Shown: one piece after another, positions 26,642-36,230 of the stretch
Layout of the letters: every line of letters begins with the position of its first letter
Numbering within the stretch: position 1 is the first letter of the stretch
Origin: Oceanospirillaceae bacterium
GTDB lineage: Bacteria > Pseudomonadota > Gammaproteobacteria > Pseudomonadales > Litoribrevibacteraceae
NCBI GenBank assembly: GCA_015665455.1
Contig: JADFAD010000005.1
Span: 186,001-250,000 of the forward strand
Direction of reading: 5' to 3'
Length of the DNA stretch: 64,000 bases
Notes under the pieces: model-generated
The model's input: only the letters and a program-made list of their open reading frames with translations
Databases searched by the model: none
What the model was told of the DNA's origin: nothing
Made by a program: the position numbers and the translations under genes

Positions 26642-27241
26642 TTAGTAGCTAAGCTCTACACGACGGTTTTTAGCAAGTTCTGATTCAGTCTTACCGAATG
26701 CAGCAGGCTTTTCTTCACCGTAACTGATTACTTCGATTTGAGAAGATGCAACACCTTCGGCCATCAAAACACGTGCTACAGACTTACCACGACGTTCACC
26801 CAAAGCAAGGTTATATTCGCGAGTACCACGCTCATCGGCGTGACCAGCCAAGTTAACTTTAGCGTTGTCATTCAGTTTCAAGTAAGCAGCATGAGCCTTT
26901 AGTGCGTTCATTGTTTCTGGCTTAACGTCTGACTTATCAAAGTCAAAATAGAAAACAGTCATGGCCGCCATCGCTGCATCTTTAGCAACGCTTGCTTCTG
27001 AAGAAGCATTTTCAGCAACTGAGTTTGCAGTCTGACCAGCAACTGACTGACCAGAAACAGAACCTGAATCTGCAGAACCTGTTGAAGTAGCTGAAGAACC
27101 AGCGTCCTGAGTTGACTGGCTTGAGCTAGCAGATGAAGAACCACCCGCATCAACGTCGTTTGTTGGTGTTGATTCACAAGCAGCCAACACAGCAGCAGAC
27201 AAAGTTACCAAAGCGATTTTCTTAAATGGCGTGAAATCCAT
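26642..27241 (-). CDS. pal: peptidoglycan-associated lipoprotein Pal
   Basis: Pal anchors the outer membrane to peptidoglycan and binds TolB. The 199-residue lipoprotein has lipobox LAAC (Cys22), then an unusually long linker of ~65 residues made almost entirely of Ser, Ala, Gly, Thr and Asp, and a C-terminal OmpA-like domain with FYFDFDKSDVKP and LAGHADERGTREYN (peptidoglycan-binding Asp/Arg). The start is the ATG at 27241 behind GGGAA; the ATG at 27253 lacks a ribosome site. It follows tolB after 129 bp, enough for a separate promoter. Confidence 0.94.
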   Translation of the reverse strand: MDFTPFKKIALVTLSAAVLAACESTPTNDVDAGGSSSASSSQSTQDAGSSATSTGSADSGSVSGQSVAGQTANSVAENASSEASVAKDAAMAAMTVFYFDFDKSDVKPETMNALKAHAAYLKLNDNAKVNLAGHADERGTREYNLALGERRGKSVARVLMAEGVASSQIEVISYGEEKPAAFGKTESELAKNRRVELSY

Positions 27242-27370
27242 AATTATTCCCATGATTCAGTTAGATTTGCAGTTTTAAATTCTAAATTTTTTAATTGGCT
27301 CTAGGCTAATATCCAGTTTAACTGTTGCTACTTGCCCGTTTTATCAGGCCTTCAAGTTCAAACTTCAAAA

Positions 27371-28681
27371 TTATCGTCTAATATAAGGCGACCAAGCAGG
27401 TTCGCGTACATCGCCTTTATTTGATGGTAGCCTCATACTGACATCTCCATCAATAGATACTACAGACAATACTCCTTGATCTCGGTATTTAGTAGCATAG
27501 ATCACCATTCCGCCATTTGGGGCAACACTCGGTGATTCATCAAGATCACTTTCAGTTAAGACTTTAATACGTCCTGTTTGCAAGTCTTGCCTAGCAATAT
27601 GAAATACTTTTTCACTTCGATGCACCATGATCAAATAACGTCCATCTTTGGTCATTTGTGCTCTCGCGTTATAGTTACCCTTATATGTTACGCGTTCAAC
27701 CTTGTTCGTTTCAAGACTAAGCCTATAAATCTGGGGGCTTCCGCTGCGATTAGAAGTAAAAATAAGGCCTTTTCCGTCCGGTGTCCAACTTGGTTCGGTG
27801 TCAATTGCATAATGTTTTGTCTTTCGGGTCAATTTTTTCGATTTCAAATCCAGCACATAAATCTCTGGATTTCCGTCCCGAGACAGAACAAATGCCATTT
27901 TTTTATCATCAGGTGACCATGCAGGTGCACCATTCAAGCCTTCAAACGATGAAACTCGAACACGTTTACCTGTCTCTTTATATTGAATATAAATGGCAGG
28001 TCGACCCAACTTCTGACCTTTACGTCGTTCAAACGAAACGTAGGCAAGCTTTTTACCATCATTTGACCAACTTGGTGAAATGATAGGTTCATCCGAACGC
28101 AACACATAACGAGCACGACCACCGTCTGCATCAGCAATGTTCAACTGATAAGCAGGGTTGGTTTGGACGTTCTCAACCGTAACGTAGGCAATTTCCGTAG
28201 AAAATGCTCCCGCTTTCCCTGTTATTTTCTCATATACCTTGTCACTGATATAATGAGCTATATCACGTAACTGGTCTGCCTTACCTGGAACTATCTCAGC
28301 CAGTACACTCTGACCCAAGAAGATATCAAAAAGTTCAAAACGTACCTTGTATTGTTTAGAGGTGTTATCAAAGTCAATTTCGCCAATTAAAACAAAGTCT
28401 CGCTCTGTCCTTTCCCAATCAGCAAAAATAAAGTCATCCGATTTATTGGGTAGGCTAAGCATTTTTTCAACAGGTTGAAGCTCGAAGTATCCACTGCGGT
28501 ACAAGTCATTCGAAACGATGTCTGATACTTGCTCGGGCAGCGCTGAATTTCCTTTCCAAGAAAAAGGAACGACAGCAACAGGGATGGCGCTTTCAACACC
28601 TTTTGTCACTAAAATGGTAATTTCTGCTTTCACATTCATCGAAACAAGCAGAACAAGTAATAATCCAAAAACACGAAACAT
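27371..28681 (-). CDS. tolB: Tol-Pal system beta-propeller protein TolB
   Basis: TolB is a periplasmic beta-propeller that cycles between Pal and TolA. The 436-residue protein has a signal peptide ending near NVKA, an N-terminal alpha/beta domain to ~170, and a six-bladed propeller shown by repeated [35 protein letters not shown] and [18 protein letters not shown] units. It starts six bases after the tolA stop. Confidence 0.96.
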   Translation of the reverse strand: MFRVFGLLLVLLVSMNVKAEITILVTKGVESAIPVAVVPFSWKGNSALPEQVSDIVSNDLYRSGYFELQPVEKMLSLPNKSDDFIFADWERTERDFVLIGEIDFDNTSKQYKVRFELFDIFLGQSVLAEIVPGKADQLRDIAHYISDKVYEKITGKAGAFSTEIAYVTVENVQTNPAYQLNIADADGGRARYVLRSDEPIISPSWSNDGKKLAYVSFERRKGQKLGRPAIYIQYKETGKRVRVSSFEGLNGAPAWSPDDKKMAFVLSRDGNPEIYVLDLKSKKLTRKTKHYAIDTEPSWTPDGKGLIFTSNRSGSPQIYRLSLETNKVERVTYKGNYNARAQMTKDGRYLIMVHRSEKVFHIARQDLQTGRIKVLTESDLDESPSVAPNGGMVIYATKYRDQGVLSVVSIDGDVSMRLPSNKGDVREPAWSPYIRR

Positions 28682-28687
28682 TATTAT

Positions 28688-29629
28688 TTACTCATCTAGA
28701 TTGGGAGGTATAAATTTAAAAACATAACTTTTATTTAACTTCGTCAATTCATTTGGCTTTAAGTCAGAAATTTCAGGAACAAGGCCCATTCTCCAAGCCG
28801 CCTGTTCAACACTGCGATCCAATGCAATATTACCTGACGAAACAATTGTTTGTACTTTCCTCAAATCACCATCCGGCTGAAAGTGAAATCGAATAACGGT
28901 TACTGAATCCGTATCTGATCCTGGTGGAACTTTCCAATTCGATTCAACCGACTGCTGAATAATTGCAATAACTTGGTCAAGAGCCTTATTACTACTTTCT
29001 TTATCCTTTGCGTTTTGGGCATTCAACTGCTCAAGTTCGGCAAGCTCTTTCTCTAGAAGTTCCAATTCTCGACGATCTTCTGCTTCTTTTTCTTTCTTAG
29101 CCTGCTCTTCTTCCAAGCGCTTGAGTTCTTCCTCTTGCTTCGCAAGCTCTTCTTTTTCTTGCTCGGCTTTCAGTTTGTCCGCTTTTATCTTCTCAGCTTT
29201 TTCTTTTTCAGCCTTTTTCTTTTCTTCTTCCAGACGCTTACGCTCAGCTTCTTTTTTCTTTTTGGATTCTTCCTTTCGCTTTAACGCTAGGGCTTCATCT
29301 TTTTTCTTTTTCTCTGCCGCTTTACGCTTGGCTTCCGCTTTGCGTTTCTTATCCGCTATTTTTTTCTTTTCAGCTTGAACGCGTTTACGCTCTTTGTCTG
29401 CTTTACGCTTGCGGTCAATTTCCCATTGCTTACGTTTCTCAGACATTTGCTGTTGTTTTTTTTGCTTATTAGGGTCTTCTGAAACAACAGAGGCCTTAAT
29501 ATGCGGAACAACAACGTGTTCTTTCTCTATATGGTTACTCCCCCAATTCACCAGCAACAACAGAGCAAAGGCAAGATGCACTGCGCCAGAGATTAGGAGG
29601 GGTTTCTTAAGTGTTGTTAACGCGCTCAT
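28688..29629 (-). CDS. tolA: Tol-Pal system protein TolA
   Basis: TolA links the TolQR motor in the inner membrane to TolB/Pal. The 313-residue protein has one N-terminal membrane segment (~12-31), a long Lys/Glu/Ala-rich helical domain (~50-205) and a C-terminal globular domain with VESNWKVPPGSDTDSVTVIR. It is shorter than E. coli TolA (421) because the helical domain is shorter, as in Pseudomonas. It lies seven bases after tolR. Confidence 0.94.
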   Translation of the reverse strand: MSALTTLKKPLLISGAVHLAFALLLLVNWGSNHIEKEHVVVPHIKASVVSEDPNKQKKQQQMSEKRKQWEIDRKRKADKERKRVQAEKKKIADKKRKAEAKRKAAEKKKKDEALALKRKEESKKKKEAERKRLEEEKKKAEKEKAEKIKADKLKAEQEKEELAKQEEELKRLEEEQAKKEKEAEDRRELELLEKELAELEQLNAQNAKDKESSNKALDQVIAIIQQSVESNWKVPPGSDTDSVTVIRFHFQPDGDLRKVQTIVSSGNIALDRSVEQAAWRMGLVPEISDLKPNELTKLNKSYVFKFIPPNLDE

Positions 29630-29636
29630 TCGTCTA

Positions 29637-30083
29637 CTAATTCTCTGCAGGTTCTGTTATCAGACCCACATTCTCAATCCCTGACTGTTGTAACTGCCCC
29701 ATCAGAGCAACGACTTTTCCATAAGGCACACGCTCATCACCGCGAATCAGAACTGCAGTGTCTGGAGTTTGACTGCGAGTGGCTTTTACTCGAATCAACA
29801 ATTTATCCAGTTCAATGGCTTTCTTATTGGAACTACCAACCTCAAGAAAGTAATCGCCCTTTTGATTAACAGAAACAATCAAAGGGTCTGCCTGTTTAGT
29901 TTCGTCGATTAATTCTGAGTCAACTTTCGGCAACTCAACACTGATCCCTTGAGTCAATAAAGGGGCCGTTGCCATAAAAATAACCAAAAGCACCAACATA
30001 ACATCAATGTAAGGTACTACATTGATCTCAGACATCGGACGATGTTTTTTATTTGTGCCTCGAAATGGATGAAGAGCAGCCAT
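29637..30083 (-). CDS. tolR: Tol-Pal system protein TolR
   Basis: TolR is the ExbD-like stator subunit of the proton-driven Tol motor. The 148-residue protein has a single membrane segment at ~22-44 with the proton-path Asp in VVPYIDVMLVLLVIFMATAP, then a periplasmic domain ending RGDERVPYGKVVALMG. The start is ATG 30083 with AAGG upstream. A terminator-like hairpin lies in the 81-base gap after tolQ. Confidence 0.95.
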   Translation of the reverse strand: MAALHPFRGTNKKHRPMSEINVVPYIDVMLVLLVIFMATAPLLTQGISVELPKVDSELIDETKQADPLIVSVNQKGDYFLEVGSSNKKAIELDKLLIRVKATRSQTPDTAVLIRGDERVPYGKVVALMGQLQQSGIENVGLITEPAEN

Positions 30084-30123
30084 TTTAATTACCTTGTTTT
30101 GAAATCATCTGCATTATGTTTAT

Positions 30124-30155
30124 GTAAAAAAGGCCTAAGAAATATCAAAGGCCTT
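30124..30155 (-). terminator. terminator-like attenuator between tolQ and tolR
   Basis: On the minus strand AAGGCCT and AGGCCTT pair around 12 bases and are followed by TTTTTAC. It sits inside the tol operon, 10 bases after the tolQ stop, so partial termination would lower expression of tolR onward. Confidence 0.6.
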
Positions 30156-30164
30156 ATATTTAAA

Positions 30165-30848
30165 CTAGCTCTGCACCGAGTGAACTTTACGGTGAAGAAT
30201 CGCAGTGAATTCGTCAGCAAATGTCTCGTAACTTCCTACAATATCATCAGCCGTTGCTGTAAAGCGGTTATAACCAATCACGGCAGGAATAGCAGCAAAC
30301 AAACCAATGGCCGTTGCAATCAAAGCCTCAGAAATACCCGGAGCAACTACCGCAAGCGTTGCTTGCTTCATTGTTGCTAAACCACGAAAGGAGTTCATGA
30401 TTCCCCAGACCGTACCAAATAAACCAATGTATGGGCTGGTTGAACCAACCGTCGCTAAGAAAGGAAGCGTTTCTTCAAGCTTTTCAGCTTCTTTAGAGTA
30501 AGCCACTCGCATCGCTCGTTGAGTCCCTTCCATGATGGCTTCAGGATCAACACCCGGCTGCTGTCTTAAACGGCTGAATTCTTTAAAACCTGCACGAAAA
30601 ATACTTTGTAAGCCACTGTCCGGATCAGGGTTAGTAGACACTTCACGGTAGAGTTGAGCTAGATCCATCCCTGACCAAAAACGCTCTTCAAATTCTCGGG
30701 TTGAACGTTTTGCCGCCGATAAGATACGAGATCTCTGGACAATAATGGCCCAAGAGGCAACCGAAGCAGCAATTAGAATGAGCATCACCAGTTGAACCAG
30801 TAAAGATGCGTTACTGATCAACTCCCATACAGATAATTGGTCCTGCAT
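30165..30848 (-). CDS. tolQ: Tol-Pal system protein TolQ
   Basis: TolQ is the ExbB/MotA-like subunit of the Tol proton channel, with three membrane segments at ~10-35, ~130-155 and ~165-190. The 227-residue protein starts MQDQLSVWELI; conserved stretches are FLATVGSTSPYIGLFGTVWG and APGISEALIATAIGLFAAIP. The start is the ATG at 30848 behind AAGGA; an in-frame TTG at 30869 is not credible. In most relatives ybgC precedes tolQ; here ruvB ends 184 bases upstream and ybgC is absent. Confidence 0.95.
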   Translation of the reverse strand: MQDQLSVWELISNASLLVQLVMLILIAASVASWAIIVQRSRILSAAKRSTREFEERFWSGMDLAQLYREVSTNPDPDSGLQSIFRAGFKEFSRLRQQPGVDPEAIMEGTQRAMRVAYSKEAEKLEETLPFLATVGSTSPYIGLFGTVWGIMNSFRGLATMKQATLAVVAPGISEALIATAIGLFAAIPAVIGYNRFTATADDIVGSYETFADEFTAILHRKVHSVQS

Positions 30849-31031
30849 GTATTTATCCTTTTTAGACAATATAACCTGTTCACTAATATCAACCTTGATA
30901 ATCAGTTCAAACCCAGGTGTTTAAAGTAAGTTCTCAAGTGTACTACTTAAGAGTTTAAAAATATTGATTGGTTCATCGATTTCTGAACAATTACACACCA
31001 ATTCGTATTTAAATTGATGCCATACGCCCCA

Positions 31032-32042
31032 TTATTCGGTTTTAGGCAAGTCTAAGCCGAAATGCAGATACGCACTTTGGGTAACCACTCGGCCACGAGG
31101 CGTCCTCATGATAAAGCCTTGCTGAATCAGATAAGGTTCAAGAACATCTTCAATGGTGTCTCTCTCCTCACTGATGGCCGCAGCTAAACTGTCGACACCG
31201 ACAGGGCCACCGTCAAACTTCTCAATCATGGCCAATAGCAAACGGCGATCCATGTGATCCAAGCCATGTTGATCTACGTGTAACATATTCAGGGCTTGAT
31301 CCGCAGCATCACGAGATACAATGCCTTCGCATTTTACTTCCGCGTAATCTCTTACGCGTCGTAATAATCTATTCGCAATACGAGGCGTGCCCCTTGATCG
31401 CCTAGCAACCACTTCAGCACCCTCTTCATCAATTGTCATACCCAACTTTTCGGCAGACTTCTGCACAATGAAGGTCAAATCCTTTACTGAGTAAAACTCA
31501 AGACGCTGAACAATTCCGAATCTATCGCGCAGTGGTGACGTTAACAAACCCGCTCGGGTCGTTGCGCCCACCAAAGTAAAAGGCGGTAAATCTAATTTAA
31601 TGGAGCGCGCAGCAGGGCCTTCACCAATCATGATGTCTAACTGATAGTCTTCCATTGCCGGATAAAGTACTTCTTCAATGGCCGGACTTAAGCGATGAAT
31701 TTCATCAATAAAAAGAACATCATGCGGTTCAAGGTTCGTAAGCATTGCAGCAAGATCACCGGCCTTTTCAAGCACCGGACCGGAAGTTGTTTTAATATCC
31801 ACTCCCATCTCATTGGCTACGATATTCGCTAACGTTGTTTTACCTAAACCAGGAGGGCCAAAAATCAACGTATGATCCAGCGCTTCTTCACGCATTCGTG
31901 CAGCTTCGATAAAGATCGACATCTGTTCGCGTACTTCATGCTGGCCGACATAATCGGCCAATCGTTTAGGACGCAGGGCTCTGTCTTGATGCAACTCAAC
32001 AGGGGCTTCACCAGCAGAGATTAAGCGATCAGGTTCTAGCAT
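31032..32042 (-). CDS. ruvB: Holliday junction branch migration helicase RuvB
   Basis: RuvB is the hexameric AAA+ motor that drives branch migration at Holliday junctions with RuvA. The 336-residue protein shows [11 protein letters not shown], Walker [10 protein letters not shown], Walker [10 protein letters not shown], sensor GATTRAG and the C-terminal winged helix with TPRGRVVT. It follows ruvA by 81 bases. No LexA-type box is seen upstream of the ruv genes. Confidence 0.97.
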   Translation of the reverse strand: MLEPDRLISAGEAPVELHQDRALRPKRLADYVGQHEVREQMSIFIEAARMREEALDHTLIFGPPGLGKTTLANIVANEMGVDIKTTSGPVLEKAGDLAAMLTNLEPHDVLFIDEIHRLSPAIEEVLYPAMEDYQLDIMIGEGPAARSIKLDLPPFTLVGATTRAGLLTSPLRDRFGIVQRLEFYSVKDLTFIVQKSAEKLGMTIDEEGAEVVARRSRGTPRIANRLLRRVRDYAEVKCEGIVSRDAADQALNMLHVDQHGLDHMDRRLLLAMIEKFDGGPVGVDSLAAAISEERDTIEDVLEPYLIQQGFIMRTPRGRVVTQSAYLHFGLDLPKTE

Positions 32043-32123
32043 GATATTTCTTACCCTGTTTATTAAAATCTTTTAGTTCTTTGTTCGTAGCTTTCTTTCA
32101 TAACATACGTTCACATCGTGGAG

Positions 32124-32735
32124 TCACTGAGCAAGACTCTTCAATGCGAGGCGAATTAAGTCTTCACTTGAATCAGCCTGTCCTTTAACGGCATTGATCA
32201 TCTTGGTCGCATTCTGAGGCTTATAGCCCAAAGCAATCAATGCACTTTCAGCTTCAAACTCAGCATTCGGATCAACCGCCGGAGTATTTCCTGACGCTGC
32301 TTCCAAAGGCAACGGAGCAGCAGTGCCTTCCCAATCTTTCAAGCGATCTTTCATTTCGATCACTAAGCGTTCAGCTGTTTTTTTACCAATGCCTGGCAGT
32401 TTAACCAACGCAGCGGTATCTTCTGCATGAATGCACGACACAAACTGGTCTGCATCCAAGCTGGATAGAATCCCCAAAGCCATTTTAGGACCCACACCAT
32501 TCACTTTGATGAGAGTTTTAAACAAAGTTCGATCACGCTTAGAGATGAAACCATATAACAAATGAGCATCTTCACGTACCGTTAAGTGCGTATATAAAAT
32601 GACTTGTGTACCAATCGCCCCTAGCTGAAAGAAAGTCGTCATAGGTGCTTCTATTTCATAGCCAACGCCATTCACATCAACCAATATCTGAGGTGCATTC
32701 TTTTCTTCTAACAGCCCTTTAATTCGACCTATCAC
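32124..32735 (-). CDS. ruvA: Holliday junction binding protein RuvA
   Basis: RuvA is a tetrameric DNA-binding protein that loads RuvB on four-way junctions. The 203-residue protein has an OB-fold N-terminus (MIGRIKGLLEE), two helix-hairpin-helix motifs (LIKVNGVGPKMALGIL and LVKLPGIGKKTAERLVIEM) and a C-terminal RuvB-binding helical domain (ALIALGYKPQNATKMI). Normal length. It starts 38 bases after ruvC. Confidence 0.97.
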   Translation of the reverse strand: MIGRIKGLLEEKNAPQILVDVNGVGYEIEAPMTTFFQLGAIGTQVILYTHLTVREDAHLLYGFISKRDRTLFKTLIKVNGVGPKMALGILSSLDADQFVSCIHAEDTAALVKLPGIGKKTAERLVIEMKDRLKDWEGTAAPLPLEAASGNTPAVDPNAEFEAESALIALGYKPQNATKMINAVKGQADSSEDLIRLALKSLAQ

Positions 32736-32773
32736 TTGCTATACCTTCAATTCGATTATTTAAACCTTGAGTC

Positions 32774-33298
32774 TTAAACGGTTCGTACTCGGCCACGGCG
32801 AACTGCGTTCGCACCACCCATTTTAATCATGCTTAATCTAGAATTGGCATGGCAAAGCGCAATGGCCAATGCATCCGCAGCATCCGCCTGTGGTGTTGCT
32901 GCTAATTTTAACAAAAGGGTCACCATATGCTGAACCTGAGTTTTGTCCGCACTTCCCTTACCCACAACCGACTGCTTAACCCGTCTTGCTGCGTATTCAA
33001 AAACAGGTAAATCATGGAACGTACCCGCAACCATTGCGGCACCACGGGCTTGCCCAAGCTTTAGCGCCGAATCCGCGTTTTTAGACATAAACACTTGTTC
33101 AATGGCCATTTCTTGAGGAATGTACGTTTCAATGATCTGATTCACACCGTCAAAGATGTATTTAAGCTTCTCAGGTAAGGTTTCCCCTTTTACCCGAATG
33201 CAACCGCTTGCGATGTATTCATGCTTGCTGCCAACCGTATTTATCACGCCATAACCCGTAACACGAGACCCCGGATCTATTCCCAATATGATTGACAT
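32774..33298 (-). CDS. ruvC: crossover junction endodeoxyribonuclease RuvC
   Basis: RuvC cuts Holliday junctions as a dimer. The 174-residue protein has the acidic catalytic residues in [13 protein letters not shown] (Asp), MAIEQVFM (Glu) and the C-terminal [12 protein letters not shown] (two Asp). It is the first gene of ruvCAB here; in Pseudomonas yebC precedes it, but here the aspS terminator comes immediately upstream, so the operon must have its own promoter in the ~75-bp gap. Confidence 0.96.
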   Translation of the reverse strand: MSIILGIDPGSRVTGYGVINTVGSKHEYIASGCIRVKGETLPEKLKYIFDGVNQIIETYIPQEMAIEQVFMSKNADSALKLGQARGAAMVAGTFHDLPVFEYAARRVKQSVVGKGSADKTQVQHMVTLLLKLAATPQADAADALAIALCHANSRLSMIKMGGANAVRRGRVRTV

Positions 33299-33373
33299 GA
33301 TTCACACCCAACTACAAATGGCCGCACTTAAAGTGAAGTACCTCCAATTATGAGCGGCACTCACTACACGAAT

Positions 33374-33405
33374 AAAAAAGGCCGGAGGTAATCCGGCCTT
33401 TTTTA
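33374..33405 (-). terminator. aspS terminator
   Basis: AAAAAAGGCCGGA and TCCGGCCTTTTTT pair around five bases. It lies about 108 bases after the aspS stop and directly before the ruvC upstream region. Confidence 0.88.
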
Positions 33406-33512
33406 GATGCTTCAATTGCATTCACAACGCATAGAGAAAATACAATCAAAGTCTCTTACTGCAAAGTCTTTCACTGCACAACAAAACAAGACCTTAAAAC
33501 AAGACCTTCGTT

Positions 33513-35285
33513 TTATTCTTCAGTTGCAGGCTTTCTCAGCTTAATATTCAACTCACGTAACTGCTTGCTTGAAACATCGCCAGGGGCATCCGTCATCATA
33601 CAGCTAGCACTTTGAGTTTTAGGGAACGCAATTACTTCACGGATCGAATCAGAACCTGTCATCAACATAACAAGACGATCCAGACCGAATGCCAAGCCAC
33701 CGTGCGGTGGAGCACCGAACTTCAATGCGTCCAATAAGAAACCGAACTTCTCTTGTTGTTCTTCTTCTGAAATACCCAGAACATCAAATACAACTTCTTG
33801 CATTTCTTGTTCATGAATACGAATAGAACCACCACCAAGCTCACAACCGTTAAGCACCATGTCGTATGCACGAGACAACGCAGTCTCTGGGTTTGCTTTC
33901 AACTCTTCAGGAGAACAAGACGGTGCAGTGAATGGGTGGTGAATCGCGGTTAAACCACCATCCGATGTTTCTTCAAACATTGGGAAGTCAACAACCCATA
34001 ATGGTGCCCACTTGCATGTATAAAGATCAAGATCTTCACCCAACTTGCAACGTAGCGCTCCAAGTGCTTCAGTAACGACCTTAGCAGAATCAGCACCAAA
34101 GAAGATCAAGTCGCCGTTTTCAGCTTCTGTACGCTCAAGGATTGCTTTGCGAACATCGTTAGGTAAGAACTTAACGATTGGAGACTGCAAGCCTTCTTCA
34201 AGGTTGTCTTTGTCATTCACTTTAATGTAAGCAAGGCCTTTCGCACCATAGATACTTACGTACTTAGTGTAGCCATCGATTTGCTTACGCGTAAGTTCAG
34301 CACCCTTAGGTAACTTAAGTGCAGTAACACGACCTTTAGGATCTTTTGCTGGCGCACTGAATACTTTAAATTCAACTTCAGTCATTAAGTCAGCAACATC
34401 AACTAACTCAAGAGGAATACGCATATCAGGCTTATCGCTGCCGTACTTCTCCATTGCTTCAGAGTAAGGCATGCTTGGGAAATCGCCCAAATCCACATCC
34501 AATGTCTCTTTAAACAAGTCACGAATCATGCGTTCTGTTGTAGACATAATGTCATCTTCAGAAACGAATGAGGCTTCGATATCAATTTGAGTAAATTCTG
34601 GCTGACGATCCGCACGTAAATCTTCATCACGGAAACATTTAGCGATCTGGTAGTAACGATCCATACCCGCAACCATTAGTAGCTGTTTAAACAACTGTGG
34701 CGACTGAGGCAAAGCAAAGAAGTTATTTGCATGAGTACGGCTTGGTACTAGATAATCACGAGCGCCTTCAGGAGTAGCACGTGTCAAGATCGGCGTTTCA
34801 ATATCAAGGAAACCTTCGCCGTCTAGATAGTTACGAATTGCCGTTGTGATCTTTGAACGTAAACGAAGTTTGGTCAACATCTCAGGGCGACGAAGATCAA
34901 CATAACGATACTTCAAACGAATATCTTCACCCACGTTCTGATGCTCATCCAACTGGAACGGAGGGGTATCAGCTTTGTTCAATACCGTAAGAGAGTGACC
35001 TAGAACTTCGATTTCACCTGTAGGCATATCAGGGTTAACAGTGCCTTCTGGACGGTCACGAACGATACCCGTTAACTGAATAACATACTCATTACGCACG
35101 CTGTTTGCAGTAGCAAAACTTTCTTCACGATCAGGATCAAATACAACCTGAGTCACACCATCACGATCTCGCACATCCAAAAAGATCACACCACCGTGGT
35201 CACGGCGACGATGTACCCAACCACTTAAGGTAATTTCCTGTCCAACATGTTCTTTTCTTAAAGCACCGCAATAATGGCTGCGCAT
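33513..35285 (-). CDS. aspS: aspartate--tRNA ligase, probably non-discriminating
   Basis: A class II synthetase of 590 residues that charges tRNA-Asp. The anticodon-binding OB-fold is at the N-terminus ([20 protein letters not shown]), motif 2 in [20 protein letters not shown], the bacterial GAD insert at ~290-410, and motif 3 in [12 protein letters not shown]. His30 replaces the Leu of E. coli, as in Pseudomonas AspRS, which also charges tRNA-Asn; this suggests a non-discriminating enzyme working with GatCAB. The start is ATG 35285 (MRSHYCG); an in-frame TTG at 35294 is unlikely. Confidence 0.95.
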   Translation of the reverse strand: MRSHYCGALRKEHVGQEITLSGWVHRRRDHGGVIFLDVRDRDGVTQVVFDPDREESFATANSVRNEYVIQLTGIVRDRPEGTVNPDMPTGEIEVLGHSLTVLNKADTPPFQLDEHQNVGEDIRLKYRYVDLRRPEMLTKLRLRSKITTAIRNYLDGEGFLDIETPILTRATPEGARDYLVPSRTHANNFFALPQSPQLFKQLLMVAGMDRYYQIAKCFRDEDLRADRQPEFTQIDIEASFVSEDDIMSTTERMIRDLFKETLDVDLGDFPSMPYSEAMEKYGSDKPDMRIPLELVDVADLMTEVEFKVFSAPAKDPKGRVTALKLPKGAELTRKQIDGYTKYVSIYGAKGLAYIKVNDKDNLEEGLQSPIVKFLPNDVRKAILERTEAENGDLIFFGADSAKVVTEALGALRCKLGEDLDLYTCKWAPLWVVDFPMFEETSDGGLTAIHHPFTAPSCSPEELKANPETALSRAYDMVLNGCELGGGSIRIHEQEMQEVVFDVLGISEEEQQEKFGFLLDALKFGAPPHGGLAFGLDRLVMLMTGSDSIREVIAFPKTQSASCMMTDAPGDVSSKQLRELNIKLRKPATEE

Positions 35286-35542
35286 AATGTCCAATTCCTA
35301 AAATTTAATTATTTTCAAATACTCATAAGCTTCGCTAACGTGTCTTGATCAACAAAACAACACTCAGCAAGGCAAGAAACTTTTATTAAGGTTAGATTAA
35401 AACCAAGGTAAACCATTGAAAACAAGGAAGTTTAAAACACAACCTTCATATCTTTTACGTTCAAGGTTTTTAGCACTTTCTAACACTTTGGCATCTCAAT
35501 AGGTAAACACACTACATAAATGAGCTACCGAAAAAAGAGGCT

Positions 35543-35548
35543 ATTATA
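35543..35548 (-). promoter_or_regulatory. possible -10 element of aspS
   Basis: The minus strand reads a perfect TATAAT 258 bases before aspS, without a good -35. If used, aspS has a long leader. Nothing else is recognisable in the 360-bp gap 35286-35645 apart from the LPP20 gene terminator. Confidence 0.25.
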
Positions 35549-35553
35549 ACAAC

Positions 35554-35595
35554 AAAAAAAAGTCCGGCTACCACCAGTTAGCCAGACTTTTTACG
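35554..35595 (-). terminator. terminator of the LPP20-like gene
   Basis: AAAAAGTCTGGCTAA and TAGCCGGACTTTTT pair with one mismatch and run into a T-tract on the minus strand, 50 bases after the stop at 35646. Confidence 0.75.
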
Positions 35596-35645
35596 TTATC
35601 AGATTTTTAACGACAGAACACCTAGAAAGTCTGCCTTCTTATCGA

Positions 35646-36050
35646 CTAATTTACTGGCACAACTAACACAAAGATTTCACGTGTATTAGGGTTTCTCCAA
35701 GTCTGGGTGATTTTAGCCCGAACCGTTTTTGTCGCAACTTCTTCTGACCCAACCCGCTTTACTTTTGTATAAGCATGTTCATTCGTCACCGTTTCAGAGG
35801 ACATTTGGATGTACTCTACATCCACCCCTTGTCGTGCGGCTAATTCTTGTCGTGCACGAGAAACCGCCAGCTGCTTCTGATAATGAACGCCTTTAACGTG
35901 AACCACCGAAGAGCCAACAGCACCATCACCTGGATTCAACACCCAATCAGGCAAAGTGGGTTGAGCAATGGTCTGCTGTACAGGCTGGCTTTGACAACCC
36001 ACCAGCATTGCCATAAATAGTGTGCTTAGTATTACCAAAAATTGCTTCAT
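35646..36050 (-). CDS. LPP20-family lipoprotein
   Basis: A 134-residue lipoprotein with lipobox MLVGC (Cys19). The mature part starts LPDWVLNPGDGAVGSSVV and continues with AVSRARQELAARQGV, the pattern of the LPP20 family. Proteins of this family are outer-membrane or surface lipoproteins without a settled function. It ends with a hydrophobic beta segment. It is a single-gene unit with its own terminator. Confidence 0.75.
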   Translation of the reverse strand: MKQFLVILSTLFMAMLVGCQSQPVQQTIAQPTLPDWVLNPGDGAVGSSVVHVKGVHYQKQLAVSRARQELAARQGVDVEYIQMSSETVTNEHAYTKVKRVGSEEVATKTVRAKITQTWRNPNTREIFVLVVPVN

Positions 36051-36230
36051 CGACTTCCTCTTTATCCTTTGTTTTATTTCTTAATTTCTCAAATCTGATC
36101 TTTCGTGAAGATCTTTATAGTTATATCTAAAGTTTATCAGTTCTGAAGGTACACAGAGTGTAAATAGACACTTGGCACCCATACAGCTACAAGCACGCCT
36201 TTAATTCACTGTGTAAGATCCAAGAAATAC

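Noticed and set aside
29121-29378. A plus-strand frame of almost pure Ser and Phe
   Set aside because: It is the antisense of the Lys/Glu-rich helical domain of TolA.
32736-33373. Possible LexA box controlling ruv genes
   Set aside because: No CTG-N10-CAG type site is visible upstream of ruvC or ruvA.
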